From assembly GCA_949123685.1 (NCBI GenBank), contig CASBHZ010000004.1, forward strand, positions 19,674-83,673: a DNA stretch of 64,000 nucleotides. The letters are read 5' to 3'. Positions 55,593-63,952 of this stretch are shown here, in pieces. The notes below the pieces were generated by a model. It saw only the letters and a list, made by a program, of their open reading frames with translations. It was not told the DNA's origin and ran no database searches. Positions within the stretch are counted from its first letter, which is position 1; the number at the start of each line of letters is the position of its first letter. The translations under genes were made by a program, and so were the position numbers. This DNA comes from an uncultured Bacteroidales bacterium. GTDB taxonomy: Bacteria; Bacteroidota; Bacteroidia; Bacteroidales; Muribaculaceae.

Positions 55593-56026
55593 AAGCAGTT
55601 GTTATTGATGTTGTTTTGTATATACTCTTTTAATTCATGGTAAGGTTGCAGGAAAAACGGGCGATCTTCGAGGTGGGGGTGAGGCAGGGTCAGTTCGGGG
55701 GTGTTCATCTCAACTCCGTCCACAGCCATGATATCGATATCTATTACTCTGTCCTTGTAAGAGCCGTCGGCATTGCGATGCGAAGAAGGATTTATTGACG
55801 ATTCGATCTCCTGCAGGACATGTAACACGTCAAGGGGTTCCATGTCTGATATGAAAGCCATTCCGATATTCAGGAATCGGTTTTTAGATTTGAATCCCCA
55901 TGGTTCCGACTCCATATGCTTTGAAAGTTCGAACCACCCGAAACGTTTCTCGATTGCAGAGACAGCGCGCGTAAGGTTCATCAGTCTGTTGCCTAAGTTA
56001 GACCCGATATTTATATAGTATACCAT
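55589..56026 (-). CDS. folK: 2-amino-4-hydroxy-6-hydroxymethyldihydropteridine diphosphokinase
   Basis: The product has 145 residues, near the family norm. The N-terminal IGSNLGNRLMNLTRAV, the central FLNIGMAF, and the signature RVIDIDIMAVDG with LPHPHLEDRPFFLQP are all present. It adds pyrophosphate to the pterin in folate synthesis. It overlaps the protease start by 4 bp. Confidence 0.96.
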   Translation of the reverse strand: MVYYINIGSNLGNRLMNLTRAVSAIEKRFGWFELSKHMESEPWGFKSKNRFLNIGMAFISDMEPLDVLHVLQEIESSINPSSHRNADGSYKDRVIDIDIMAVDGVEMNTPELTLPHPHLEDRPFFLQPYHELKEYIQNNINNNCL

Positions 56027-56204
56027 AATTTATACGTGGAATCAGCTTGTTTGTGATAAGTAAATGTACGATTATTGCAAATTTAGCTAAAATCCTCATT
56101 GAGTCCAAAATAAAATTCATAACCTTAGGCTGCTTTATTAATTTTCACACCCTGGATGTTTATTTGATTCCTAAAAAATGACTCGTAACCCCTTGCCAAA
56201 CCAT

Positions 56205-56390
56205 TCCGAGCATTAAAAACTCCAACCACACACAACCACGTAACAACTACTTTTATATCAACCCTCAAAGGGTTTTATGTATCTTAAGATGGTTGTTATG
56301 TGGTTGAAAGTGGTTGGAGAATGAATATGGATTGGTTTGGACAGAGAGATAAATCGGGATTTTATGGCTCGAAGAAATAGCTTCAACTGG
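56205..56390. repeat. Palindromic cassette repeat, copy 1 (chimeric arms)
   Basis: Left arm CCAACCACACACAACCAC (56222-56239), centre with TTTTATATCAACCCTC and TTAAGATGG, right arm GTGGTTGAAAGTGGTTGG (about 56300-56317). The left arm is of the CACAC type seen in copy 4, the right arm of the GAAAG type seen in copies 2 and 3. A tail with the frame MDWFGQRDKSGFYGSKK (56327-56380) follows and recurs in copy 2. The rest of the 651-bp gap (56027-56677) holds only this and the terminator below. Confidence 0.85.
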
Positions 56391-56619
56391 GTGTTGTTGA
56401 ATGAGAAAATATGTCATCACAATTTGTGATGACATCAAGAATCAAAACGACTCAAAAACTCTTTACCATACGTATTTACTGAACATGGAGTGGTAATGTT
56501 GTCAAGCATTTTGAGAAGCAATGTTGCTATTTAGGTAAGTATCTTGGTCGCACGCCAATTTGTTGCAATGAGACAGTTTATGTCTTCTATATGTTTTATA
56601 ACTTACATCCTCTTTAAAC

Positions 56620-56651
56620 AAAAGTCGCGGGCTTCAACATCCGCGACTTTT
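56620..56651 (-). terminator. Terminator of the toxin-antitoxin-chaperone-like operon
   Basis: Perfect 11-bp arms AAAAGTCGCGG/CCGCGACTTTT with a 10-nt loop; leftward it is followed by TTTTGTTTAAAG. It lies 26 bp past the last gene of the operon. Confidence 0.85.
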
Positions 56652-56677
56652 CTATCAGGTAGTAGTTAAAGAGTTTT

Positions 56678-57106
56678 TTAGTTGAGAAACAATTCAAGAG
56701 GTTTGTTTATAGTTTCCCCAAGATTAATCGGTGGAAGAACGAAATTTGCATATCTTGTACCCTCCAATTTGCATACCAATATTCCCCTGGTTGCACCATA
56801 AAGCATAGATGTAAAATGCTTTACAACCTCAGTTGGCATTACAAACTTATCTCCCTTTAAAAAGCTTTTCATGCTTGCCTCATTGAGCTGATATGTAGCC
56901 TGTGTCTCTATCTTCATGATTATCTTATCCCCATGCAAGAATGTGCATGAATGAATGCATTCAAACATGCCATTGTCAGGCTCAATGCCATACGAGTATG
57001 AATTTTTGATTTGCATGACATTATCATTCTGGTCTAAATCAGGATCAATAAGTGCAAACTGATTGGTTTTTATATTTAGGAATTTATATCCAAGAGATTC
57101 TTTCAT
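56678..57106 (-). CDS. SecB-like chaperone of a toxin-antitoxin-chaperone-type operon
   Basis: The 142-residue protein is small and beta-rich. The C-terminal half (MLYGATRGILVCKLEGTRY, then LPPINLGE) fits the SecB fold, in which a Tyr/Ala/Arg segment leads to the PPINL/PxNF motif; SecB itself is about 150 residues. It overlaps the antitoxin-like gene by 4 bp and is last in a three-gene operon, the arrangement of toxin-antitoxin-chaperone (TAC) systems, whose SecB-like protein protects the antitoxin. Housekeeping SecB is not usually linked to such genes. The SecB call rests on motif pattern and context, not a search. Confidence 0.6.
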   Translation of the reverse strand: MKESLGYKFLNIKTNQFALIDPDLDQNDNVMQIKNSYSYGIEPDNGMFECIHSCTFLHGDKIIMKIETQATYQLNEASMKSFLKGDKFVMPTEVVKHFTSMLYGATRGILVCKLEGTRYANFVLPPINLGETINKPLELFLN

Positions 57107-57651
57107 ACCACTTCCAGAAATTTAATTTTTGATTCTTTAGATGTCTTTCTTATACGTTCCTTTTGAGGTAATACCATATACTCGGAACTTGTTTCATTTG
57201 AAAAATGCCAAATATCGGAAAACCTGTTCATGTTGGCATTAGTAGATGCATAAAGCCTATGAATGAAGTTTTCATCGTCATTATTCTGTGAAAATGTTTC
57301 CACATTCTCAAACGCATTGGAAAGAATAATCACCTCTTTCTTCTTTTTCGGTGAAATCTCTCTGTCAATGATATTGATATCTAAAGCTTTTTCGATTTTC
57401 ACAATCGTTTTCAACTCCATATTTGCCTTTCCTGTAAGGTATCTGCTGACAATAGCAGGGTCTACACCCATCAGCTCCGAAAGATGAGCCTGTGTCATAT
57501 GTTTAATGCGTAATGCCCTCTTGATTTTCATGGCAATACGGAACGAAGCCTTATACATGTCTCCGTTCTCTTTTCTATCCGTGGCTATTTTCCGTTCGGC
57601 TTTGCTTTCCTCTACTGCCACCTGTTCGAGCCTGTGTAAATCAATCTTCAT
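57103..57651 (-). CDS. HTH (XRE/HigA-type) antitoxin with C-terminal extension
   Basis: The product has 182 residues. A HTH_3 domain at about 40-90 reads MTQAHLSELMGVDPAIVSRYLTGK and should bind the operon operator. The C-terminal region (about 110-182, ending SSEYMVLPQKERIRKTSKESKIKFLEVV) has no DNA-binding role and corresponds in place to the chaperone-addiction domain of TAC antitoxins. The N-terminal 35 residues are a charged helix that may contact the toxin. The gene overlaps the toxin-like gene by 11 bp and the chaperone gene by 4 bp. Confidence 0.75.
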   Translation of the reverse strand: MKIDLHRLEQVAVEESKAERKIATDRKENGDMYKASFRIAMKIKRALRIKHMTQAHLSELMGVDPAIVSRYLTGKANMELKTIVKIEKALDINIIDREISPKKKKEVIILSNAFENVETFSQNNDDENFIHRLYASTNANMNRFSDIWHFSNETSSEYMVLPQKERIRKTSKESKIKFLEVV

Positions 57652-58306
57652 CGTTCTCCTCCATAAATTGTTCCAGTCCTTCAGGATCTATGATTCCTTT
57701 TTCTTGCAGGAAACTACAAACTATAAGGACTCGTTTGCGAATTTCTTTTTCGAGCACCGTTTCTTTACCCTCCCTATCAATATCCGGACAATAATTTGTG
57801 TCTAAATTGATTTTTATTCCTCCATAGATTATGATATAGCAGCTCTTAGTCAATTCAATAGCATATATTCTGACAAGAGAAGGCTTGCTTGATCCCCAGC
57901 ATTTAACCGGTAAATAGTCTGTATTGTATTTTTTACTCTTACCACCGCCCTCTTGATTCTGCCTGAAATCATTAGAGCTGTGGGGTTCGAAATAAGTTCC
58001 AAAATCTTTTGCCTTACCGTCCATTATATCTTTGCAGAGATTTGCTATCTCTTCATCGATGTCAATCATGCGATCATTAACCTCGGCTTGATACTCCTCA
58101 ATCTCATCACGCTCTATTCCCAATTCAGAAATCAGGTAGTCGCTGATCTGATTTTTAAACCGATCGAAGAAATCAGAAAGATATTCCATATCAGTCAATT
58201 TCTTGTAGGTCAATCGGTATATATTGAGTGTATCATCCTTATAATGTGCCGCATATAAATAAGGAGGCGATATTTTTTGTATTTTCATCACATACTTTCT
58301 ATTCAT
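57641..58306 (-). CDS. Putative toxin of the three-gene operon, family unrecognised
   Basis: About 221 residues from the ATG at 58306, which has GAGG a few bases upstream; the first ATG (58324) would leave almost no leader after the promoter box, and 58288 is another option. The N-terminal half is helical and acidic, the C-terminal part (PSLVRIYAIELTKSCYIIIYGGIKI) is beta-rich and vaguely like RelE/HigB-type folds. It is much larger than HigB (about 100 residues) and ends in an acidic tail (FMEENDED). The toxin role is inferred from position: first gene, overlapping an HTH antitoxin and SecB-like chaperone. Confidence 0.6.
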   Translation of the reverse strand: MNRKYVMKIQKISPPYLYAAHYKDDTLNIYRLTYKKLTDMEYLSDFFDRFKNQISDYLISELGIERDEIEEYQAEVNDRMIDIDEEIANLCKDIMDGKAKDFGTYFEPHSSNDFRQNQEGGGKSKKYNTDYLPVKCWGSSKPSLVRIYAIELTKSCYIIIYGGIKINLDTNYCPDIDREGKETVLEKEIRKRVLIVCSFLQEKGIIDPEGLEQFMEENDED

Positions 58307-58333
58307 ATAACACCTCAGTCCCATAAATTATTG

Positions 58334-58367
58334 CAAAAATAGTAAAATAAGTTGATTTATAAGTCAA
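58334..58367 (-). promoter_or_regulatory. Promoter and palindromic operator of the TAC-like operon
   Basis: On the complement strand TATTTTTG (58334-58341) is the -7 box. The imperfect palindrome TTGATTTATAAGTCAA (58352-58367) lies just upstream, suiting repression by the HTH antitoxin. The 336-bp gap 58325-58660 also contains repeat copy 2 and the ORF6N promoter. Confidence 0.6.
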
Positions 58368-58417
58368 TTTTGAAAAATAAAACCGTTTCATAGCAGGTAA
58401 AAGGAAAAATCGTACTT

Positions 58418-58541
58418 TCCAAAGGGTTTTATGTATCTTAAGATGGTTGTCATGTGGTTGAAAGTGGTTGGAGAATGAATAATGAGTATGGATTGGTTTG
58501 GACAGAGAGATAAACCGGGATTTTATGGTTCGAAGAAATAT
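58418..58541. repeat. Palindromic cassette repeat, copy 2 (left arm lost)
   Basis: The element begins at CCAAAGGGTTTTATG, so the left arm is missing; the centre TATCTTAAGATGGTTG and right arm GTGGTTGAAAGTGGTTGG are kept. The tail matches copy 1 almost base for base and holds a 28-codon frame starting MDWFGQRDKPGFYGSKK (58488-58574). Confidence 0.85.
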
Positions 58542-58580
58542 ACGTCTGAATCGCTTGAATATTCATCGGGTTAATAAACA

Positions 58581-58611
58581 TTTGATTATCTTACAAAAAT
58601 GTTTAACTTTG
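58581..58611 (+). promoter_or_regulatory. Promoter of the ORF6N gene
   Basis: TTTG (58581-58584), 19 bp, then TAACTTTG (58604-58611) is an exact match to the Bacteroidetes consensus, 49 bp before the ATG. Confidence 0.85.
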
Positions 58612-58660
58612 CAGACATAGTGATATTCGTAAAACAATAGCATACCTAACAGTTCCAACC

Positions 58661-59221
58661 ATGAAAGATCTTGAACTTGTTCGCTCCAAAATATATGATA
58701 TACGTGGTCAGCGTGTAATGCTTGATCGCGATTTGGCTATGCTCTATGGCATTGAAACTAAAGTTCTCAAACAGGCAGTCAAGAGAAACTTAAAGAGATT
58801 CCCTGCTGACTTTATGTTCGAATTGACCCCGACAGAGGTTCATAGTTTGAGGTCACAAATTGTGACCTCAAACGGAAGAGGCGGAAATAGGTATATGCCA
58901 TTTGCTTTTACGGAACAAGGTGTTGCAATGCTATCAAGTGTAATCAATAGTGAAGCTGCCATTGAAATCAACATCAATATAATGAGGACTTTTGTAGCAG
59001 TGCGTCAAATGCTTGCGCAACCTAAGACCGATAATATTGCAGTATTGGAGCAGCGTATTGAAAAGTTAGAGAGCTATATAGAGGAAGTCATAACAGATGT
59101 CAACGATGTGAACGAGGATACTCGGATGCAGATAGAACTCATCAATGAATCGCTTGCTGAACTTCAAGCCTCCAAGAAAACCTTGACAGCCTCTCGTCCT
59201 ACCATCGGATTCAAACCATAA
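58661..59221 (+). CDS. ORF6N-domain protein
   Basis: The product has 186 residues. The N-terminal ORF6N/KilA-N-type DNA-binding domain (about 5-95) is clear: [45 protein letters not shown], then [36 protein letters not shown] coiled coil (about 125-175) probably drives oligomerisation. Such proteins are common in phages and accessory regions of Bacteroidetes as possible regulators. It stands alone between repeat copies 2 and 3. Confidence 0.92.
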   Translation: MKDLELVRSKIYDIRGQRVMLDRDLAMLYGIETKVLKQAVKRNLKRFPADFMFELTPTEVHSLRSQIVTSNGRGGNRYMPFAFTEQGVAMLSSVINSEAAIEININIMRTFVAVRQMLAQPKTDNIAVLEQRIEKLESYIEEVITDVNDVNEDTRMQIELINESLAELQASKKTLTASRPTIGFKP

Positions 59222-59305
59222 AACATTCTATTGCATCGGGTATTCAGTTTGATCTCCTGATTTCAAGTTTGAAATTAAAAATTGCCGGGTCAAAAGATCT
59301 CACTT

Positions 59306-59460
59306 TGAGCATTAATAGTTCCAACCACTTTCAACCACGTAACAACCACTTTTATATCAACCCTCAAAAGGTTTTATGCTTCTTAAGATGGTTGTTTTTT
59401 GGGTTGAAAGTGGTTGGAGAATAAAGAATGAATGTGGATTGGTTTGTATATCGAGATAAA
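59306..59460. repeat. Palindromic cassette repeat, copy 3 (GAAAG-type arms)
   Basis: Arms CCAACCACTTTCAACC and GGTTGAAAGTGGTTGG are exact complements. The centre keeps TTTTATATCAACCCTC and TTAAGATGGTTG. The tail keeps GGATTGG and AGATAAA and contains a related frame VDWFVYRDKGIF (59434-59532). Apart from this, the 318-bp gap 59222-59539 shows nothing. Confidence 0.85.
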
Positions 59461-59539
59461 GGAATATTTGACGAACTGATTGGAATAGAAAAGAAGCAAC
59501 ATGTAGCAAGGCAAAAATTGAATGGTAAGTAACGCGCCT

Positions 59540-59797
59540 TTATAATATCCAAATCATATATAGGAAGCATATTGCCGTTAAACCCATCGCAAAACTGATG
59601 AGCAATAACTTATAACATTTTTGTCGAATGCAGAAGTATGACATGGAGGCGTAATATGCTGATACCGAGGCAATACCTGTCCATAAAACCCATGAGGCTA
59701 TTTGTCTTGTAATGATTGCTATAATACACATTGCAATTAATGGAATCAACAATAAACTTAGTTGTCGAGCTGTCGGATTATAGATTTTCTTAATCAT
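59540..59797 (-). CDS. Small membrane protein, unknown
   Basis: The product has 85 residues with about three hydrophobic stretches (LLLIPLIAMCIIAII, WVLWTGIASVSAYYA, LLLISFAMGLTAICFLYMIWIL). I do not recognise a family. It is bounded by repeat copies 3 and 4, like the other accessory units here, and an ATG start with a normal hydrophobic core supports a real gene. Small membrane proteins in such positions may be toxins or immunity proteins, but nothing here proves it. Confidence 0.6.
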   Translation of the reverse strand: MIKKIYNPTARQLSLLLIPLIAMCIIAIITRQIASWVLWTGIASVSAYYASMSYFCIRQKCYKLLLISFAMGLTAICFLYMIWIL

Positions 59798-59874
59798 AAG
59801 TAAAACTGACTACATATAATGCAGATTCAACATTTAATTTGCTAACATTGTTCAATATATTACTCGCATAAAAA

Positions 59875-59990
59875 CTAATAGCTCCAATCACACACAACCA
59901 CGTAACAACCACTTTTATATCAACTCTCAAAAGGTTTAATGCATCTTAAGATGGTTGGTTTTGTGGTTGTGTGTGGTTGGAGAATGAATG
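59875..59990. repeat. Palindromic cassette repeat, copy 4 (CACAC-type arms)
   Basis: Left arm CCAATCACACACAACCAC and right arm GTGGTTGTGTGTGGTTGG pair with one mismatch. Relative to copy 3 the variable core changed on both arms together (CTTTC/GAAAG to ACACA/TGTGT), so pairing is kept. The centre matches the other copies. The MDWF-type tail is absent. Confidence 0.85.
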
Positions 59991-59998
59991 ATAAATGG

Positions 59999-60038
59999 CA
60001 GACTCCCCGGGTGCCGGATTTAGCAACCGAGGAGTCTG
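59999..60038 (-). terminator. Terminator of the GH3 operon
   Basis: CAGACTCC/GGAGTCTG arms (59999-60006 and 60031-60038) continue inward into a second, imperfect GC-rich stem. It lies 24 bp past the GH3 stop. No U-run follows. Confidence 0.6.
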
Positions 60039-60062
60039 TAATGTTCTATGAGGGATGTTTAA

Positions 60063-62531
60063 TTATAGGTCGATCATGCCGGAGAGAGGGAGGTTGTCGG
60101 AGGAATTGCCAACTGAGATGGTGAATGTGCCGGGTTCTATGACGAACTCATGACGGTCGGGATCATAGAAAGAGAATGCCTCTTCATCAAGCTCCACCGT
60201 TATGCGTTGAGATTTGCCGGGTTTCAAATTTATTTTCTCAAAACCTTTCAATTCTTTTAATGGTCTCAACAAGCTGCATTCGTTGTCCGTTACGTATATC
60301 TGCGCAACTTCCGATGCCTCTTTCTTTCCTGTGTTCTGTAGAGTGAAAGACACTTTAACGCGGTTTCCGCCAAGTGGCGTTAGCTCAAGGTCGCTGAATT
60401 TGAATGAAGAATATCCGAGTCCGAAACCGAAAGGATACAGCGGCTTTATGCCGGAACGGTCATAACCGCGATAGCCTGTGAATATTCCTTCCTTGTATTC
60501 TACCCTTGTGCATTCCTTTTTCGAAGAGCTGCGTGTGTTGGGAGTGTTGCTGTAATAGTTGGCATACGAGGGGTTGTCTTCAAGACGGCTCTCTATTGAT
60601 ATGGGGAGCTTCCCGCTTGGAGACAGCTTGCCTGTCAGTATCTCGGCGATTGCCTGCCCTCCCTCTTGACCGGGATACCAGGCGAGGAGTATGGCGCGGG
60701 CGGCGTCTCCCCATTCTGAGAAATCAATGCCCCCGCCGGCGTTGAGCACAACGGTCATGTTCGGGTTCGATTCGGCAAGGCGGTTGATAAACTTTTTCTG
60801 GAAAGCAGGCATTGAAAAACTGCGGTCGAAGCCTTCGCCCTCCGTTCCGCTATTGAATCCTGTGCAGTACACCACATTGTCGGCGCGTCGCAATTCGCGT
60901 TCGAGGGTGTCTTCGTCAAGCATTCCCAAGGTGCATATTATATTTGCTGAAGAAATGTTGTCGAAATAATCCACCCGTATGTTATAATCCTTGTTTTTCT
61001 CCACCTCATATTCTACCTCGCGTGATGAAAGGGCGTGATTGCCCCAGTCTCCTGTCACGGTCTTTCCGTTGATTATGACCCTGTAGCCGTCATCTCCACT
61101 GATACGGATTTTGATTACTCCATCCTTTTCGGGGCGATAGAAACCACTCCATGTCACGGAAAAATGATCCTCTGGAAAGTCGGGGAGGGGTCGTTCATAT
61201 TCCCAAAGGAAATGTATTGTCGTGTCAGTGCGCACGAAATCAGGATTCCCTTCCATCTTCTGATTTTTGTAATATCTTCCTGTGAATCCGCGTTCCGAGC
61301 GTGTGGAATCGGTGTATATATCCTTGCTGATGTCGTAATAAAGCTTGTTTTCAGGTATAACGACAGTATTTTTCCTTATATTTTTGAGTGCTCTCGAAAC
61401 CGGTGTTACGGAGAAGGGAGACACAGATCCGCTACCTCCGCCCGACATGATGGTGTCGCAGTTGGGACCAAGCACTAAGGTGCGTCCTTTCAGGGGGAGG
61501 ATATTGCGGTCGTTCTTCAGCAATACGATTCCTTCTCGTGCCACGTCAAGAGCCGTCTGCCTTGATGGAAGATAGTCGAGAGATATTGCGGAGTCTTTCT
61601 GAACGCGATCAAGAAGTCCGAACGCGATGAATGTGGAGAGGAGGTGTTCAACCTTTTTATCAATTAATTTTTCGGTGATAAGACCGTTTTTTAAAGCCTC
61701 CTTGATTCTTTCAGACGTGTAGTGCACCGCTTTGGGCATTTCGAGGTCAAGACCGGAAGATGCTGCGTTCACGGTGGAATATACAGAGGTCCAGTCGCTC
61801 ATCAATATTCCCTCAAAACCCCAGAGATTGCGGAGTATGTCAGTGTTGAGCCAACGGTTTTCAGTGGCGTGCACTCCGTTTAGCAGGTTGTAGCTGTTCA
61901 TCACTGCGCCCACTCCCGCCTTCTGGACAGACTTGCGGAATGCAGGAAAATATATCTCATGGAGTGTCCGTTCGTCTATATCGCTGCTCACATGGTGTCG
62001 GCTCCATTCCTGATTGTTTCCGGCAAAATGTTTCACGGTTGCGATCACTCCTTTTGATTGAACTCCGTTTATGTATCTGACAGCCATCTCTGAAGTCAGG
62101 TATGGATCTTCACCCATATATTCATAATTTCGTCCGCATAGGGGGGAGCGGTATATGTTTACGCCCGGTCCGAGAAGGATACCTACGCCCCTGGCGCGGG
62201 CATCGTCGCCGAGGCTTTCACCATATCGGCTCACAAGATCGCGGTTCCAGGTTGCAGCTGCCAATATTCCTGCGGGAAAGAGAGTGCTGTGCGGGGCATG
62301 ATTTCGTAATCCTTGCGGTCCGTCGGCAAGCAGTATCTCCGGGATTCCTAACCGCTCGTTACCTCGCAGGGAGAAAGAGGTTTTTCCCGAAAGGCATCCG
62401 ATTTTTTCATCGATGGTCATCTGTTTCACCAGCGCGCGGGCGCGTTCCCTGTGTGCCGGAGTTATTTCCACGGCAGTTGCCGATAATGTAGCTATTGCCA
62501 GGAATGTAATAATAAGGGATCGTATTTTCAT
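60063..62531 (-). CDS. GH3 beta-glycosidase with PA14 domain
   Basis: The product has 822 residues with signal peptide (IATLSATAVE). The N-terminal TIM-barrel domain (about 35-310) has KHFAGNNQEWSRHH and the nucleophile Asp246 in GILMSDWTS. A PA14 domain (about 400-540, GFTGRYYKNQKMEG...VTWSGFYRPEKDG) is inserted into the second GH3 domain, as in many beta-glucosidases, followed by a fibronectin-III-like domain (about 710-822). It removes terminal beta-linked sugars, often glucose. Its ATG overlaps the stop of the upstream GH3 gene by 4 bp, so the two enzymes are co-produced. Confidence 0.95.
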   Translation of the reverse strand: MKIRSLIITFLAIATLSATAVEITPAHRERARALVKQMTIDEKIGCLSGKTSFSLRGNERLGIPEILLADGPQGLRNHAPHSTLFPAGILAAATWNRDLVSRYGESLGDDARARGVGILLGPGVNIYRSPLCGRNYEYMGEDPYLTSEMAVRYINGVQSKGVIATVKHFAGNNQEWSRHHVSSDIDERTLHEIYFPAFRKSVQKAGVGAVMNSYNLLNGVHATENRWLNTDILRNLWGFEGILMSDWTSVYSTVNAASSGLDLEMPKAVHYTSERIKEALKNGLITEKLIDKKVEHLLSTFIAFGLLDRVQKDSAISLDYLPSRQTALDVAREGIVLLKNDRNILPLKGRTLVLGPNCDTIMSGGGSGSVSPFSVTPVSRALKNIRKNTVVIPENKLYYDISKDIYTDSTRSERGFTGRYYKNQKMEGNPDFVRTDTTIHFLWEYERPLPDFPEDHFSVTWSGFYRPEKDGVIKIRISGDDGYRVIINGKTVTGDWGNHALSSREVEYEVEKNKDYNIRVDYFDNISSANIICTLGMLDEDTLERELRRADNVVYCTGFNSGTEGEGFDRSFSMPAFQKKFINRLAESNPNMTVVLNAGGGIDFSEWGDAARAILLAWYPGQEGGQAIAEILTGKLSPSGKLPISIESRLEDNPSYANYYSNTPNTRSSSKKECTRVEYKEGIFTGYRGYDRSGIKPLYPFGFGLGYSSFKFSDLELTPLGGNRVKVSFTLQNTGKKEASEVAQIYVTDNECSLLRPLKELKGFEKINLKPGKSQRITVELDEEAFSFYDPDRHEFVIEPGTFTISVGNSSDNLPLSGMIDL

Positions 62532-63952
62532 TTTTCTGTTAGGTTTAATATAATTTTCTTGCCGTTTACGATTATGTTGTATTCACCTGCCTCGAGAAAA
62601 CGTTTTCCCGTAGCATCTACATAGCTCAAGTCGCGCCATGGCACGATCTCGAATGTCATTGTAGCGGTTTCTCCCGGTTTGAGTGTCTTTTTCTCGAAAT
62701 GTTTAAGTTCACGTACGGGACGCGTTATGGAGCAATACGGATCGGATATGAACCATAACACGGTTTCCGCCCCTTCGAGGTCGCCGGTGTTGGTGACCGG
62801 AACAGTAACCTTTATTTTGTCATTGCGGGAAAATTCGGTTTTTGAAGCTGTCGGCTCTCCATATTCGAAAGAGGTGTAGCTCAGTCCGTGCCCGAAGCTG
62901 TAGAGTGGCTCGCTCGTTATGTCCTGATAAAATCCCTGATGCCATCTGCCGCTTTTGCGACGGTTGTAATATATTGGGATCTGTCCTGTGGAATATGGGA
63001 ACGTGATCGCAAGTTTTCCGGATGGGTTGATACGTCCCGAAAGTATTCCTGCCATTGCTTCCCCTCCCATGATTCCCGGTTGCCATATCTCAAGAATGGC
63101 ATTGGCAAGAGGTTCGAGGCGGTTTAGTTCGAGCGGACGACCATTTGTGAGTACCAATACCACTGGTTTGCCGGCGCGGGCGATTTCTGCAGCAAGCTCT
63201 TCTTGGATTGAGGGGAGTGCGATAGAGGAGCGAGAAGCGTTCTCACCGCTCCATTTCAGATTCTCGCCTAAACAAAGAATCACCACGTCTGCCCATTTGG
63301 CGGTTTCAAGAGCCTCCTTGAATCCTGATGTGTCATTACCGTCTCGGCGACATCCCTCAGCATATCTTATCTGCGAACGATTGCCAAATTCATCATTTAT
63401 ACCTTGCCATAGGGTGATCACGTCTTCCGGTTTGCCGTGTCCGAGCCAGTTGCCGAGAAGGTCCCATCCGTTCTTTGCCAAAGGACCTATAACAGCGATC
63501 TTTCCTGCATTTTTCAGTGGTAATGTCAGGGTGGAATCATTTTTGAGAAGAACCATTGATTCTGCCGCAAGTTCGGAGGCGGTTTTCAGGTCAGCGGCAC
63601 GCAGGAATCGGTCGGGCACTGAAGGTGTATAGGGATTGTCGAAAAGTCCGAGACGCATTTTTACCCTCAGGATGCGTCTCACGGCTTCATCTATTGTTTC
63701 CTGCGACACTTTCCCTTCCTCTACCAGTTCGGCAAGATGGCGGTCATAGGCATGGCTCATCATGTCCATTTCAAGTCCGGCGTTGAGGGCGAGCATTGCC
63801 GCATCTTTCTTGGTTGCGGCTAATCCTTGATTCTTGAGTTGTTCTATAGCACCCCAGTCGCTGACGATGAAGCCGTCGTGTTTCCATTTGTTCTTGAGGA
63901 TATCTGTCATGGTGTAGCGGTTTGCCGATCCCGGCACGCCGCTGATATCGTT
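62528..63952 (-). CDS. GH3 beta-glucosidase (BglX-type), 5' end missing at adapter junction
   Basis: The sequenced part encodes 474 residues, starting in NDISGVPGSANRYTMTDIL, a conserved BglX segment that lies deep inside the N-terminal domain. The nucleophile Asp in GFIVSDWGA is present, as are the second domain (AVIGPLAKN, GIMGGEAMAGILSGRINPSGKL) and the C-terminal FnIII-like domain. About 250-300 N-terminal residues are missing. The frame appears to continue into 63953-64000, but that sequence is Illumina adapter and reads TLFPYTTLFRS, a known contamination peptide. The Met at 63937 is internal and not the true start. Confidence 0.93.
   Translation of the reverse strand, partial: NDISGVPGSANRYTMTDILKNKWKHDGFIVSDWGAIEQLKNQGLAATKKDAAMLALNAGLEMDMMSHAYDRHLAELVEEGKVSQETIDEAVRRILRVKMRLGLFDNPYTPSVPDRFLRAADLKTASELAAESMVLLKNDSTLTLPLKNAGKIAVIGPLAKNGWDLLGNWLGHGKPEDVITLWQGINDEFGNRSQIRYAEGCRRDGNDTSGFKEALETAKWADVVILCLGENLKWSGENASRSSIALPSIQEELAAEIARAGKPVVLVLTNGRPLELNRLEPLANAILEIWQPGIMGGEAMAGILSGRINPSGKLAITFPYSTGQIPIYYNRRKSGRWHQGFYQDITSEPLYSFGHGLSYTSFEYGEPTASKTEFSRNDKIKVTVPVTNTGDLEGAETVLWFISDPYCSITRPVRELKHFEKKTLKPGETATMTFEIVPWRDLSYVDATGKRFLEAGEYNIIVNGKKIILNLTEK

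Noticed and set aside
62988..63632. 214-codon rightward frame over the GH3 gene
   Set aside because: Antisense shadow; the GH3 motifs on the other strand are unmistakable.
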